The notes under the pieces were generated by a model, which was given only the letters and a program-made list of their open reading frames with translations, ran no database searches and was not told the DNA's origin. This document shows positions 7,835 to 16,560 of a stretch of DNA of 50,810 nucleotides, piece after piece; the stretch's first letter is position 1, and each line of letters begins with the position of its first letter. The position numbers and the translations under genes were made by a program. This DNA comes from Rhodospirillales bacterium (lineage in GTDB: Bacteria; Pseudomonadota; Alphaproteobacteria; Rhodospirillales; 2-12-FULL-67-15). Where the stretch lies: assembly GCA_016872535.1 (NCBI GenBank), contig VGZQ01000008.1, positions 1 through 50,810 of the forward strand. Direction: 5' to 3'.

Positions 7835-8980
7835 ATGGCTGTTCCATTGATCCAACAAATCCGGGTCGGCGCCTACATCCTGGGCAAAAAGCTCAAGGGC
7901 GAGGCGCGTTATCCGTTGGTGCTGATGCTGGAACCCTTGTTCCGCTGCAACCTTGCCTGCCCCGGTTGCGGCAAGATCGACTACGAGGACGACATCCTCA
8001 ACCGTCGCCTCAGTGTCGACGAATGCCTGCAGGCGGTCGACGAATGCGGCGCACCGGTGGTCTCGATCCCCGGCGGCGAGCCGCTGCTGCACCGGGAAAT
8101 CGACCAGATCGTCGCCGGCATCGTGGCGCGCAAAAAATTCGTTTACCTCTGCACCAACGGCCTACTGCTGGAAAAGAAACTCGATCTGTTCAAGCCGTCG
8201 CCCTATCTCACCTTCTCCGTTCACCTCGACGGCCTGGAAGCCGAGCACGATCGCGCAGTCGATCAGCCGGGCACCTTCAAGCGCGCAATCGCCGCCATTC
8301 GCCTTGCCAAGTCGAAGGGCTTCCGCGTCAACGTCAACTGCACGCTCTTCGATCACGTCACCGCCGAACAGGCGGCGGATTTTTTCGATTTCGCCATCAA
8401 CGACATCGACGTCGAAGGTATTACCATTTCACCCGGCTTCGCCTACGAACGCGCCCCGGACCAGGAACACTTCCTCGGGCGTACGCGCACCAAGAACCTG
8501 TTTCGCGAAATCTTCCGCATCGGCAAAAAGCGCGGCAGCCGCTGGCGCTTCAGCCAATCGACCTTGTTCATGGATTTCCTCGCCGGCAACCAGTCGTATC
8601 GTTGCACGCCCTGGGGCAATCCGACCCGCAACGTGTTCGGCTGGCAGAAGCCTTGCTACCTCCTCGGCGAAGGCTACGCCCGGAGCTTCCGCGAACTGAT
8701 GGATACGACCGATTGGGATTCCTACGGCACCGGCAATTACGAAAAATGCGCTGACTGCATGGTGCATTGCGGCTACGAGCCGACCGCCGTCACCGATACG
8801 GTATCCCATCCGTTAAAGGCGCTCGCCGTGTTCCTCAGGGGCTTCCGGACCGAAGGGCCGCTTGCGCCGGAAATCCCGCTCGACAAGCAACGTCCGGCCG
8901 AATTCGTGTTCGAAAGCTTGGTCGAGCGGCTAAAGCGCGAAGCCAAGGCCGGGGCCGAGACGCAGAGCGACGCGGCCTAA
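7835..8980 (+). CDS. hpnH: Adenosylhopane synthase, radical SAM
   Basis: A 381-residue radical SAM protein that joins adenosine to diploptene, the first committed step to extended bacteriohopanepolyols. The cluster motif C-x3-C-x2-C (CNLACPGC) has its Cys at residues 38, 42 and 45. SIPGGEPLLH gives the SAM-binding GGE. Further Cys lie in the C-terminal part (CADCMVHCGYE). It follows ispH closely. The last 51 bases overlap the 3' end of hpnG on the opposite strand, so the two genes share coding sequence at their tails. The linkage to hpnG, which acts on its product, makes the call firm. Confidence 0.95.
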   Translation: MAVPLIQQIRVGAYILGKKLKGEARYPLVLMLEPLFRCNLACPGCGKIDYEDDILNRRLSVDECLQAVDECGAPVVSIPGGEPLLHREIDQIVAGIVARKKFVYLCTNGLLLEKKLDLFKPSPYLTFSVHLDGLEAEHDRAVDQPGTFKRAIAAIRLAKSKGFRVNVNCTLFDHVTAEQAADFFDFAINDIDVEGITISPGFAYERAPDQEHFLGRTRTKNLFREIFRIGKKRGSRWRFSQSTLFMDFLAGNQSYRCTPWGNPTRNVFGWQKPCYLLGEGYARSFRELMDTTDWDSYGTGNYEKCADCMVHCGYEPTAVTDTVSHPLKALAVFLRGFRTEGPLAPEIPLDKQRPAEFVFESLVERLKREAKAGAETQSDAA

Positions 8981-9616
8981 GGCGCCCAACGCGCGCCCCT
9001 GGTCGCGGGCGAGCCCGATTAACCCCCACACCGTCCATGGCTTCGGCAGCAGCGCGCGCAGGACCACGCCCGGCGCCAGGCCGCCGTCGGGCAAAACCGC
9101 ATCCATGACCCACAGCGGGATGGTCCGCGAAGCGTCGTCGGCGATGGCGCGGATGGCGAGAAACGGCGCGCCGCGTGCGGCGGCGGCGGCGGCGACACCG
9201 AGGCTTTCCATATCGACAGCGACCGCGCCGGTGCGCGCGGCGCACGCCCGTTTCGCCTCCACGGTCAGCAGCGGCGCGTCCGACCCGAAAATAGCACCTT
9301 CGGTCGCGGCACCGGAGCCAACGAGCGCCGCCATGACCGATTTCCGCCATGCGGCGTCGGTCGCATAGCGCCGGTCGGTGCCCACGACCGCGTCGGCGAC
9401 GACCACCGTTCCTGGGTGCAGCACCGGATCAAGCCCGCCCGCGACCCCGAAACTCAAGATCGCCCCGCACCCTCGATCGAGCAGAGAAAGCGCGGCCTTT
9501 TCCGCGCGCGCGGCGGAAGCCCCAGCGATTTCGACGCGAGGAGCACGCTCGGGCGGAAATTCTGACAAAAATTCGGCTTCGGCGGCGAGGCCGGTGATCA
9601 CCCCGACTCTGGCCAC
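8930..9616 (-). CDS. hpnG: Hopanoid-associated phosphorylase/nucleosidase
   Basis: A 228-residue nucleoside phosphorylase/nucleosidase-fold protein. HpnG removes adenine from adenosylhopane to give a ribosylhopane on the way to bacteriohopanetetrol or aminotriol. Features are an ITGLAAEAE N-terminus with a conserved Glu, a Gly-rich LSFGVAGGLDP loop, and DMESLGVA, the nucleoside-binding Met-Glu of the family. The start is GTG at 9616, directly after the TAA of shc with no spacer, so expression should depend on shc translation. Its 3' end overlaps hpnH convergently by 51 bases. Confidence 0.9.
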   Translation of the reverse strand: MARVGVITGLAAEAEFLSEFPPERAPRVEIAGASAARAEKAALSLLDRGCGAILSFGVAGGLDPVLHPGTVVVADAVVGTDRRYATDAAWRKSVMAALVGSGAATEGAIFGSDAPLLTVEAKRACAARTGAVAVDMESLGVAAAAAARGAPFLAIRAIADDASRTIPLWVMDAVLPDGGLAPGVVLRALLPKPWTVWGLIGLARDQGRALGALGRVALRLGPGLGFAL

Positions 9617-11590
9617 TTACAACCCGTGGGCCGGGCGGCGGGCGTTGGCCGCCGCGAGGTTGCGGTAGCGCGCCAACGCCCACAGCGGGAAATAGGCGCT
9701 GTAGCCGTGATAACGGAGGAAAAAGACGCGCGGAAAACCGACCGCATTGTACAGTTCTTCCGCCCACTTGCCGCTCTCGCGCTTGGCGGCAAGCAGATAG
9801 CGGATACCGCGCGCGACCTGCGGGCTGTCGACCTCGCCTGCCGCCATCAGGACGAGCACCGCCCATGCGGTGTGCGACGGCGTGCTCGCTTTGACCTCGG
9901 CCTTGCGCTCGGGCCAATAGGTCGCGCAGTCCTCGCCCCAGCCCCCGTCGGCACGCTGGCGCGACTTCAGCCAGTCCACCGCCTTCCGGATGTGCGGCGC
10001 GGTCATGTCCTCGCCCGCGGCGTTGAAGGCCGCAAGTGCCGACCAAGTGCCGTAGATGTAGTTGGTGCCCCAGCGGCCGAACCAGGATCCGTCCGGTTCC
10101 TGCTCGCGGCGCAGGTATTCGAGACCGCGCGCCATCGCTGGGTGGTCGCGACCGTAGCCGATCTGAGCGAGAAAGCCGATGCAGCGCGCGCTTACGTCGG
10201 CGGTCGGCGGATCGAGCAGCGCGCCGTGATCGGCGAACGGAATGTGGTTGAGGACATAGTGGGTGTTGTCAGCGTCGAACGCGCCCCAGCCGCCGTTGGC
10301 GCTCTGCATGCCGACGATCCATTCGGCGGCCCGCGCGATGCGCTCGCGGTACTTCTCCGGGTCGACCCGGTGCAGCGCCATCGCCACCACCGCGGTGTCG
10401 TCCACATCCGGGTAATGATCATTGCGGTATTGAAACGCCCAGCCGCCCGGACGCACCTCGGGGCGCGTCGCAGCCCAGTCGCCCTTGACGTTGAGAATTT
10501 GGCGCTCGGCCAGCCAATCGGCGGCACGCGCCACCGTCGCGGAATCGGCGCGCAGGCCGGTTTCCATCATCGCATGCAACGCAAGCCCAGTGTCCCAGAT
10601 TGGCGACAGGCAGGGCTGGCAATAGCTCTCGTCCTTGCCGTGCGCCAGCAGCTTGGCAATCGACTCGCGCGCGATGGCGGCGGCGGGGTGATCCTTGGTA
10701 TAGCCGAGCGCATCGTAGGCCATGACCGCGTTGGCCATCGCCGGAAAGATGCCGCCGAGGCCGTCCTCGCCGTTGAGGCGTTCCTTGACGAACGCCATCG
10801 CCCGTTCGATTCCCTTCCGTTCGAGGAATTTCGGAAACAACGGTTCCAGGAACCGCCCGACCCGGTCAAGGACCAGCAGAATGTTGCCGATCCGGCTGCC
10901 GGTCGGATTGGTCATATAGTCGCGCTCGCGCTCCGGCGGCACGACGAACAATTCGCGGATATCGACCCGGCGCGGGTTGCGGGCCTTGGTCTTAAGGGTG
11001 GCGAGCACGAACAGCGGCACCATCACGGTGCGCGACCAGTAAGACACCTTGTCGATGTGGAAGAAAAACCACTTGGGCAGCAGCATAGCCTCGACCCGGA
11101 TCAGGGGCGTCGCACGCCACGGCACCTGCTCGAACATAGCGAGCGCGATGCGGGTAAAGACATTCGATTTCGCCGCGCCGCCGTGGGCGAGGATCGCTTC
11201 GCGCGCGCGGCGCATGTGCGGGGCATCGACGGGATCGCCGACCAGTTTCAGCGCGTAGTATGCCTTGACCGACGCGGAAATATTGAAATCCCCGTCGTGA
11301 AATAGCGGCCAGCCGCCGTGTGCGCCCTGGATGCGACGCAGGTAGACCGCGAGCCTTCGTTCGAGCCTGTCGTCGATCTCGCCGAGATAGTGGTGGAGCA
11401 GAATCAGCTCCGCCGGAATGGTGGCGTCGGCCTCCAATTCGAACAGCCAATGCCCGTCACCGGCTTGGTGTTCCACGAGCCAGGAGCGCGATTCGCCTAC
11501 CGTGCGTTCCACCTCATCGCACGCGGGCGGAATCGGTTGAGCGGTGACCTCGGGCGCGGAGGCGGGCAGCGTCCCGTGCATAACGACCAT
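9617..11590 (-). CDS. shc: Squalene-hopene cyclase
   Basis: Membrane-associated terpene cyclase turning squalene into hopene and hopanol. The catalytic acid motif DVDD is at residues 395-398. Several QW-type repeats occur (NGGWGAFD, DGSWFGRWG, DGGWGEDC), as does the N-terminal GDGHWLFELEAD segment. From the ATG at 11590 it is 657 residues, normal for the family. An upstream TTG at 11656 and a downstream ATG at 11581 are alternatives; none has a convincing ribosome site. The gap to hpnE is about 80 bases. It sits in the run hpnM-C-B-D-E-shc-hpnG, which contains every step from farnesyl diphosphate to hopene. Confidence 0.97.
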   Translation of the reverse strand: MVVMHGTLPASAPEVTAQPIPPACDEVERTVGESRSWLVEHQAGDGHWLFELEADATIPAELILLHHYLGEIDDRLERRLAVYLRRIQGAHGGWPLFHDGDFNISASVKAYYALKLVGDPVDAPHMRRAREAILAHGGAAKSNVFTRIALAMFEQVPWRATPLIRVEAMLLPKWFFFHIDKVSYWSRTVMVPLFVLATLKTKARNPRRVDIRELFVVPPERERDYMTNPTGSRIGNILLVLDRVGRFLEPLFPKFLERKGIERAMAFVKERLNGEDGLGGIFPAMANAVMAYDALGYTKDHPAAAIARESIAKLLAHGKDESYCQPCLSPIWDTGLALHAMMETGLRADSATVARAADWLAERQILNVKGDWAATRPEVRPGGWAFQYRNDHYPDVDDTAVVAMALHRVDPEKYRERIARAAEWIVGMQSANGGWGAFDADNTHYVLNHIPFADHGALLDPPTADVSARCIGFLAQIGYGRDHPAMARGLEYLRREQEPDGSWFGRWGTNYIYGTWSALAAFNAAGEDMTAPHIRKAVDWLKSRQRADGGWGEDCATYWPERKAEVKASTPSHTAWAVLVLMAAGEVDSPQVARGIRYLLAAKRESGKWAEELYNAVGFPRVFFLRYHGYSAYFPLWALARYRNLAAANARRPAHGL

Positions 11591-11671
11591 GTTTGTCAAA
11601 GGGTTACAAAGTTTCGGGAACGGAGCCCCGTTCCCGTCGGCACGGCTTTGTGTCAAATACCGCCCGATTTT

Positions 11672-12931
11672 TCAAGGGGCGCGCGTTTGGAGCACGGCCC
11701 GGGCCGCGCTCACGCCCGAGCGAATCGCCCCTTCCAGCGTCGCGGGCAGCCCCGTGTCGGTCCAATCCCCGGCGAGAAACAGGTTGCGCCAGGGGGTGCG
11801 GGTGTTGGCGCGGCGGGCAAGATTGGCAGGCGTTTGGGCGAAGGTCGCACGCTTTTCCTTGACCACCCGGTGCGCGGGCAAAGGCGTGGCGCCGAGAGCG
11901 AGCGCCCGGCGCACGTCGTTCCATACCTTCGCCGCGATCGATTCCGAATCTTCCTCGGCCAACCGGTCGGCGGCGCTGACGGTGACCGAGGCGATGCTGT
12001 CGCGCGCGAATATCCACTGCGCCGTGCCGCCGACGAGGCCGAGTAGGCGCGGGACTCCCGCGCTCGCCGGAACCCAGAAATGGGCGTTGACGATGGCGCG
12101 GGCCCCTTCCGGCGTCGGAATGCCGGGCAGGAATTCGCCGATCAAGCCGTGCGGCAGGGCGACGATGATCGAATCGTTCTCGCCGAGGACGAGGTCGCCG
12201 TCGACAAAGCGGATCGCGCGCGCGCGATCGCTTGCCAGGTCGATGGCGCGCAGGCGCGCGTTGAAACGCACGCGCGCGCCTTGCATGGCGAGATACGCGA
12301 GCGCAGGCTCGATCAGGCTCGGCCCCAATCCGCGCCGCGCGATCAACGGCCGGCAGGCGCGTGCCCCCTGCCCGACCGTTTCGCGCAACACCGCCCACAG
12401 CAGCGTCGCGGCGACTTCGTCCGCTTCGGCGTTGAGCACCGCGATGACGAGCGGATCCCAGAACATTTCGCGCCCCGGCGATCCCTTGGGCAGGCCGAGC
12501 GCCTCAGCCACAGTCAGCTTCTGCCCGGCGAAGGCGAGCCCGAGGCCGCGCAGGTAATCCATCGCCGAGGTTCCCGGCGCGCGGGTCGCGGCTGAAAACG
12601 CCCAGCGCGGAAGCGGCCCCGGCGACAGCCGGATGTCCCAACGCGCGCCGTTGCGCACATCGAGGAACGGAAAAACGGCATCCGCTTCGTGCATCGACGT
12701 GCGCGCGCCGATCCGTTCCAGGTAGGCGACGGCGGCGCGGTTGCCGCTGAGGAGCAGGTGGTTGCCGTTGTCGATCAGCCCGCCGAGCGCGTCGTCGTGA
12801 AACGATCGGCAGCGCCCGCCCGCGTGACCGGAGCCTTCGTGCACGACGACGGACGTATCCGATCCGGCCAACTCTACCGCCGCCGAAAGCCCGGCGATGC
12901 CGGCGCCGATGATATGGACGGTTCCCGCCAT
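11672..12931 (-). CDS. hpnE: Hydroxysqualene dehydroxylase (squalene-associated FAD-dependent desaturase)
   Basis: A 419-residue FAD-dependent amine-oxidase-fold protein. In the HpnCDE route it reduces hydroxysqualene to squalene. The dinucleotide-binding motif IGAGIAGLSAA is at residues 8-18 and is followed by the acidic residue of VVHEGSGHAGGRC. The C-terminal FAD motif is seen in LFLAGDWTDTGLPATLEGA. Three bases separate it from the hpnD stop upstream. The presence of hpnC, hpnD and hpnE together explains how squalene is made without a eukaryote-type squalene synthase. Confidence 0.94.
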   Translation of the reverse strand: MAGTVHIIGAGIAGLSAAVELAGSDTSVVVHEGSGHAGGRCRSFHDDALGGLIDNGNHLLLSGNRAAVAYLERIGARTSMHEADAVFPFLDVRNGARWDIRLSPGPLPRWAFSAATRAPGTSAMDYLRGLGLAFAGQKLTVAEALGLPKGSPGREMFWDPLVIAVLNAEADEVAATLLWAVLRETVGQGARACRPLIARRGLGPSLIEPALAYLAMQGARVRFNARLRAIDLASDRARAIRFVDGDLVLGENDSIIVALPHGLIGEFLPGIPTPEGARAIVNAHFWVPASAGVPRLLGLVGGTAQWIFARDSIASVTVSAADRLAEEDSESIAAKVWNDVRRALALGATPLPAHRVVKEKRATFAQTPANLARRANTRTPWRNLFLAGDWTDTGLPATLEGAIRSGVSAARAVLQTRAP

Positions 12932-12934
12932 CGC

Positions 12935-13789
12935 TTACGCCAGCCCGTGACGCAAGACGATCCACGCCTTTTCCCAGCGCGACGGCGAAACGGCGAGGCG
13001 CGGCGGCGTAAAACCGCGCGCCACGAGGCGGCGAAAGGTGCTCCAATACGCTTCCATCATCAACACGGCGGGCTTGCGCTCGCGCGCGCCGACGTGGGCG
13101 AGCAAGCCGCGCGCCTCCTCGAACCGCGCGCGGGCGAGATCGGCGATCTCGGCGCACGCCGCAGCGATAGCGGGGTGAGCCAACGCGGCGGCCGCGTCGT
13201 CGCTCGGGATTCCGTGGCGCGCGAGCAGATCGGCGGGAAGATAGAGCCGGTCGCGTTCCGCGTCTTCGTCCAAATCGCGCAGGATGTTGGTGAGTTGCAA
13301 CGCCTCACCTAGGGTTTTCGCCAGCGGATCGCCGAGCGTCCGCTCGATTCCGAACACTGGATTGGAGAGCCGCCCGACCGCGCAAGCGACACAATCGCAA
13401 TAACGGAACAGCGCGGGCCAATCGGCGAAACGGAGCCGGTCGGCGGCGTCCATCCGCATGCCCTCGATCACCGCGAGAAAGTCGCGCATCGCAAGACCGA
13501 ACGAATTAATCGGTTTCGTCAACGCGCGCGCGATCGGTTCTATCGGACGTCCTCGGAATAGACGCTCGATCTCGTCCGCCCAGGCATCGAGCCGGGCCGC
13601 CTTGGCCGGCGCCGGCAGATCGCCGTCGGCAATATCGTCCACCTCGCGGCAAAAGGCGTAGACCGCATACATGGCGCGCCGCCGCTCGGGCGACAGCACG
13701 CGCATGCCCCAATAAAACGACGTGCCCGAGCGACGCACCACCGCTTCCACCAAGCGGTCCAGCGCGGCCGTGTCCGTCACTCCGGTCAT
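12935..13789 (-). CDS. hpnD: Presqualene diphosphate synthase
   Basis: A trans-prenyltransferase of the squalene/phytoene synthase family that condenses two farnesyl diphosphates to presqualene diphosphate. The two Asp-rich magnesium sites are EVDDIAD and RDLDEDAERDRLYLP. It is 284 residues from the ATG at 13789, which overlaps the hpnB stop by four bases (ATGA). An extension 14 codons upstream would run into hpnB and is not needed. It is a paralogue of hpnC 1.1 kb upstream. The assignment as hpnD rather than hpnC rests on YAFCREVDDIADG and its position before hpnE. Confidence 0.93.
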   Translation of the reverse strand: MTGVTDTAALDRLVEAVVRRSGTSFYWGMRVLSPERRRAMYAVYAFCREVDDIADGDLPAPAKAARLDAWADEIERLFRGRPIEPIARALTKPINSFGLAMRDFLAVIEGMRMDAADRLRFADWPALFRYCDCVACAVGRLSNPVFGIERTLGDPLAKTLGEALQLTNILRDLDEDAERDRLYLPADLLARHGIPSDDAAAALAHPAIAAACAEIADLARARFEEARGLLAHVGARERKPAVLMMEAYWSTFRRLVARGFTPPRLAVSPSRWEKAWIVLRHGLA

Positions 13790-14943
13790 GAATACGATCG
13801 CCCTTTCCAACCGCCGCCCTTGCCCGCCCAATGGCGCCTAGCCGAATCGAGCGTCATCAGCGCATACAGCACGCCCGCGAGCGGGAGTGTCAAAGTATAC
13901 GCTGGCGCGAGCCCGTACAGCCGTACCGTGGGCGCGTAGGCCACCGCCATCAGGCCCCAGGCGCCGGTGCCGGAAAGCGCGGCAAACCCTTCACCCGCCG
14001 CCACTCCATAAACCGCCGCGACCGGCGGCACAACATAGAGCACAACCATGCCGGCCAGCGTGCCGAGGAGCGCCGACAGGGACCGGTTCAGTTGTTCGAA
14101 GGCCGAGCGCGCCACCATCCGCCACACCTCGTCGAGCCGGTCGTAGGGACGGAGGCTGAAAGCGTGTTCGGCGAGGCCGAGCCAGATCGGCCCCTGGCCC
14201 TTGACTTCGCGCGCAAGTGCGCAATCGTCGATCAGGCGGCCACGGATGCGCTCGACTCCGCCGATGTCCGCAAGCGTATCCCTCCGTACCAGCATGCAGC
14301 CCCCGGCGGCCGCCGCCGTCGGCCGGTTCGGGTCGTTTACCCACGGAAACGGATAGAGCTTCTGGAAGAAGAACACGAACGCCGGAATCAACAGCTTTTC
14401 CCATCCCGCTTCGCAACGGAGCTTGACCATGAGCGAAACGAGACAAAGCCGTTCCGTTTCCGCCTTGGCGATCAGGCGGCGGAGGCTGGCGGGCTCGTGC
14501 ACGATATCGGCGTCGGTCAACAGCACATAGGCGGCGTCGGGGGCGAAGCGCGCGGCTTCGGCCAAGCCCTGATGCACCGCCCACAGCTTGCCGGTCCAAC
14601 CAGGCGCGAGCGACGCTCCCGCCACTACCCGCAGGCGTTCCGCGGCGTGCGCGTTCGTTGCCGCCTTGCGAGCCACGTCGGCGGTGCCGTCCAGGCTGTT
14701 GTCGTCGACCAGCACCACCGTGAACCGGCCCGGATAGTCTTGTCGCAGTAGTGATTCGACTGACCGGCCGACGAACGCCGCCTCGTCGCGCGCCGGAATC
14801 ACCGCGACCACCCCGGGCCAAGCCGCCGGCCCCGGTCCGGCATCGGGCAAACGCTGATCGGCGCGCCAGAATCCGCCGCGTGCGACGAGCAACCATGCCC
14901 AGGCCGCGAGCGCGAACCCACTCGCAACGTCGAACGCGGTCAC
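13786..14943 (-). CDS. hpnB: Hopanoid-associated family 2 glycosyltransferase
   Basis: A 385-residue membrane-bound GT-A glycosyltransferase. After one N-terminal hydrophobic segment come VIPARDEA, VLVDDNSLDGTAD and LTDADIVHEP, which carry the nucleotide- and metal-binding Asp. Further on is RGRLIDDCALAREVK with the acidic catalytic motif. The C-terminal third is hydrophobic with several membrane spans. It resembles HpnB proteins of hopanoid clusters, whose role in head-group glycosylation is inferred rather than proven. The start is GTG at 14943, overlapping the hpnC stop by four bases (GTGA). Its own stop overlaps the hpnD start. Confidence 0.9.
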   Translation of the reverse strand: MTAFDVASGFALAAWAWLLVARGGFWRADQRLPDAGPGPAAWPGVVAVIPARDEAAFVGRSVESLLRQDYPGRFTVVLVDDNSLDGTADVARKAATNAHAAERLRVVAGASLAPGWTGKLWAVHQGLAEAARFAPDAAYVLLTDADIVHEPASLRRLIAKAETERLCLVSLMVKLRCEAGWEKLLIPAFVFFFQKLYPFPWVNDPNRPTAAAAGGCMLVRRDTLADIGGVERIRGRLIDDCALAREVKGQGPIWLGLAEHAFSLRPYDRLDEVWRMVARSAFEQLNRSLSALLGTLAGMVVLYVVPPVAAVYGVAAGEGFAALSGTGAWGLMAVAYAPTVRLYGLAPAYTLTLPLAGVLYALMTLDSARRHWAGKGGGWKGRSYS

Positions 14944-15794
14944 GACAACAATCCGGCGAATGCGCCCTTGAGGCAGCAGACGAGAAACTCGGGCTTGCCG
15001 AGTTGCACCCGTCGCGCAAGCGGATCCTCGTGCCGGAGCCGCGCGATCAAAGCGTCCGCGATGGCGACGATGGCGCCCGATTCCATCGCCAGCCGACGGC
15101 TGGCAAGCCCGGCCGGCAGCTTTCGCGCTTCCACCATCAGTTGCGCGGTCGCGTCCAGCGTGCGGTCGATTACCCGGCGCAGCGCGGGCGAAACGGCGGA
15201 CGCGTTCAGTTCCTCGATTCGCGCTCCTTCCGCCGCCAGCCAGTTGCCCGGCAGATAGACCCGGTCGAGGGCGCGATAGTCGGCCTGGCAATCCTGGAGG
15301 TGATTGATCACCTGCAACGCCATGCAGAGCGCATCCGACGGCCCATAGCCGTCGCGCGAGCCGCCGTGCAGATCGAGCAAATAGCGCCCGACCGGAGCCG
15401 CCGACAGAATGCAATAGCCCATCAGGTCGTCCCAATCCTTGTAGCGGAGCTTGGTCGCGTCCTGCTTGAAGGCGGCGATCAGGTCGAGGCAATGGCGCGG
15501 CGGCACGCCGGTTTCGTCCAGGCTCGCGCGCATCCGATGCGCGGTGGCGTACGCGGGGTCCCGCTCGCGCCCCGAGAGGGCCTCGGCGAATCCGGTCAAG
15601 CGGCGGATTTTCTCGTCCGCGGGCAGATCGGGATTGTCGGCAATATCGTCGATGGCGCGGGCGAAGGCGTAAAACGCCGCCACGTGCGGGCGCAAGGAGG
15701 CCGGCAGCAGGATCGATCCGACCGGAAAATTCTCATACGCCGTGTCCTTGCCCGATGGCGTTTCGACGGTGGATGCGGGCGCGGACACGTTCAT
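14940..15794 (-). CDS. hpnC: Hydroxysqualene synthase
   Basis: Squalene/phytoene synthase-family enzyme that hydrolyses presqualene diphosphate to hydroxysqualene for HpnE. The two metal sites are RAIDDIADN and LQDCQADYRALDRVYLP. It has the characteristic N-terminal GKDTAYENFPVGS of HpnC. The ATG at 15794 gives 284 residues. An alternative TTG at 15836 would overlap the hpnM stop by four bases (TTGA) with an AAAGG a few bases before it, adding 14 residues, so the exact start is uncertain. It forms an overlapping chain with hpnB and hpnD. Confidence 0.93.
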   Translation of the reverse strand: MNVSAPASTVETPSGKDTAYENFPVGSILLPASLRPHVAAFYAFARAIDDIADNPDLPADEKIRRLTGFAEALSGRERDPAYATAHRMRASLDETGVPPRHCLDLIAAFKQDATKLRYKDWDDLMGYCILSAAPVGRYLLDLHGGSRDGYGPSDALCMALQVINHLQDCQADYRALDRVYLPGNWLAAEGARIEELNASAVSPALRRVIDRTLDATAQLMVEARKLPAGLASRRLAMESGAIVAIADALIARLRHEDPLARRVQLGKPEFLVCCLKGAFAGLLS

Positions 15795-15832
15795 GGCGCG
15801 ATGGGCATAGCGCGATCGCGCAAAAAAGCGCG

Positions 15833-16459
15833 TCAAGCGCCTTTCTTGACGCGTGCGCGCAGTTCGGACAGGAACGCCGACATGCTATTGTTGTTGCGGC
15901 TGAAAACGGACGCGAATTCCTGGCGCTGGGTCACGCCCATGCTGATGCCCTTGACCATCACGTCGACGATCTTGAATTTTCCGTCGCGCGTCCGCACCCG
16001 CCAATCGACTTCGACCGGCTCGGGCTGATTACCACGCACGATGGACGAATAAACCATGGTATCACCGCCGTCGATCGTCACGGTGCGCGAAACTTCCAGC
16101 TTCTCGCCCGCGTATTCGGTGAAGCGGTCGACGTAGCTGTAGACGATCAAATCCTCGAACAGACGGAGGTATTCCGCACGTTCCTCGGCCGACGCCGTGG
16201 CCCACGGGCGGCCGAGCACCCAGCGGGCGATGATTTCCACCGCGAAATGGTCGTTGAGCAGCACGCGAAAGCGGCGGATGCGCTCCTCGCGCGGGGTTCC
16301 TTTGTCGGTCAGCGCGGCGACCGCCTTGTCAGCGAGGGACTCGATGAACTGGGCAGGTCCTGGCGCTGCCTGGGCGCGGGCAACCACCGACACGTTTACG
16401 GACCCGGCCAACGCTAGGCCCGCGATCAAAAACCACCGACGCTCGATTTCGGTTGGCAT
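15833..16459 (-). CDS. hpnM: Hopanoid-associated MlaC/Ttg2-like periplasmic protein
   Basis: A 208-residue exported protein of the MlaC (toluene tolerance Ttg2) family: periplasmic carriers moving lipids between membranes. The N-terminus has Arg-Arg and a hydrophobic core ending ARAQA, a signal peptide. The body contains HFAVEIIARWVLGRPW and TVTIDGGDTMVYSSI, typical of the family. It is first in the reverse-strand hpn run, so it probably helps move hopanoids or associated lipids out of the inner membrane. The start is ATG at 16459, which cuts off upstream sequence with no similarity. Confidence 0.88.
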   Translation of the reverse strand: MPTEIERRWFLIAGLALAGSVNVSVVARAQAAPGPAQFIESLADKAVAALTDKGTPREERIRRFRVLLNDHFAVEIIARWVLGRPWATASAEERAEYLRLFEDLIVYSYVDRFTEYAGEKLEVSRTVTIDGGDTMVYSSIVRGNQPEPVEVDWRVRTRDGKFKIVDVMVKGISMGVTQRQEFASVFSRNNNSMSAFLSELRARVKKGA

Positions 16460-16560
16460 CCCGTTCGTCCCAGGGGCAGTGCTCAGATGGCCTCGGACGG
16501 GAAAGACTGCCCCAAAGAGCGGGAAAATCAAGACCCAGACTTCTCGTCGAAAGGCCCGCC

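Noticed and set aside
9626-11305. A 559-codon open frame opposite squalene-hopene cyclase
   Set aside because: Shadow frame with no recognisable motif, fully explained by shc.
16473-16512. Inverted repeat GGGGCAGT/ACTGCCCC between the stress protein gene and hpnM
   Set aside because: A 24-base loop and no T-run follow it, so it is not called a terminator; chance is plausible in GC-rich DNA.
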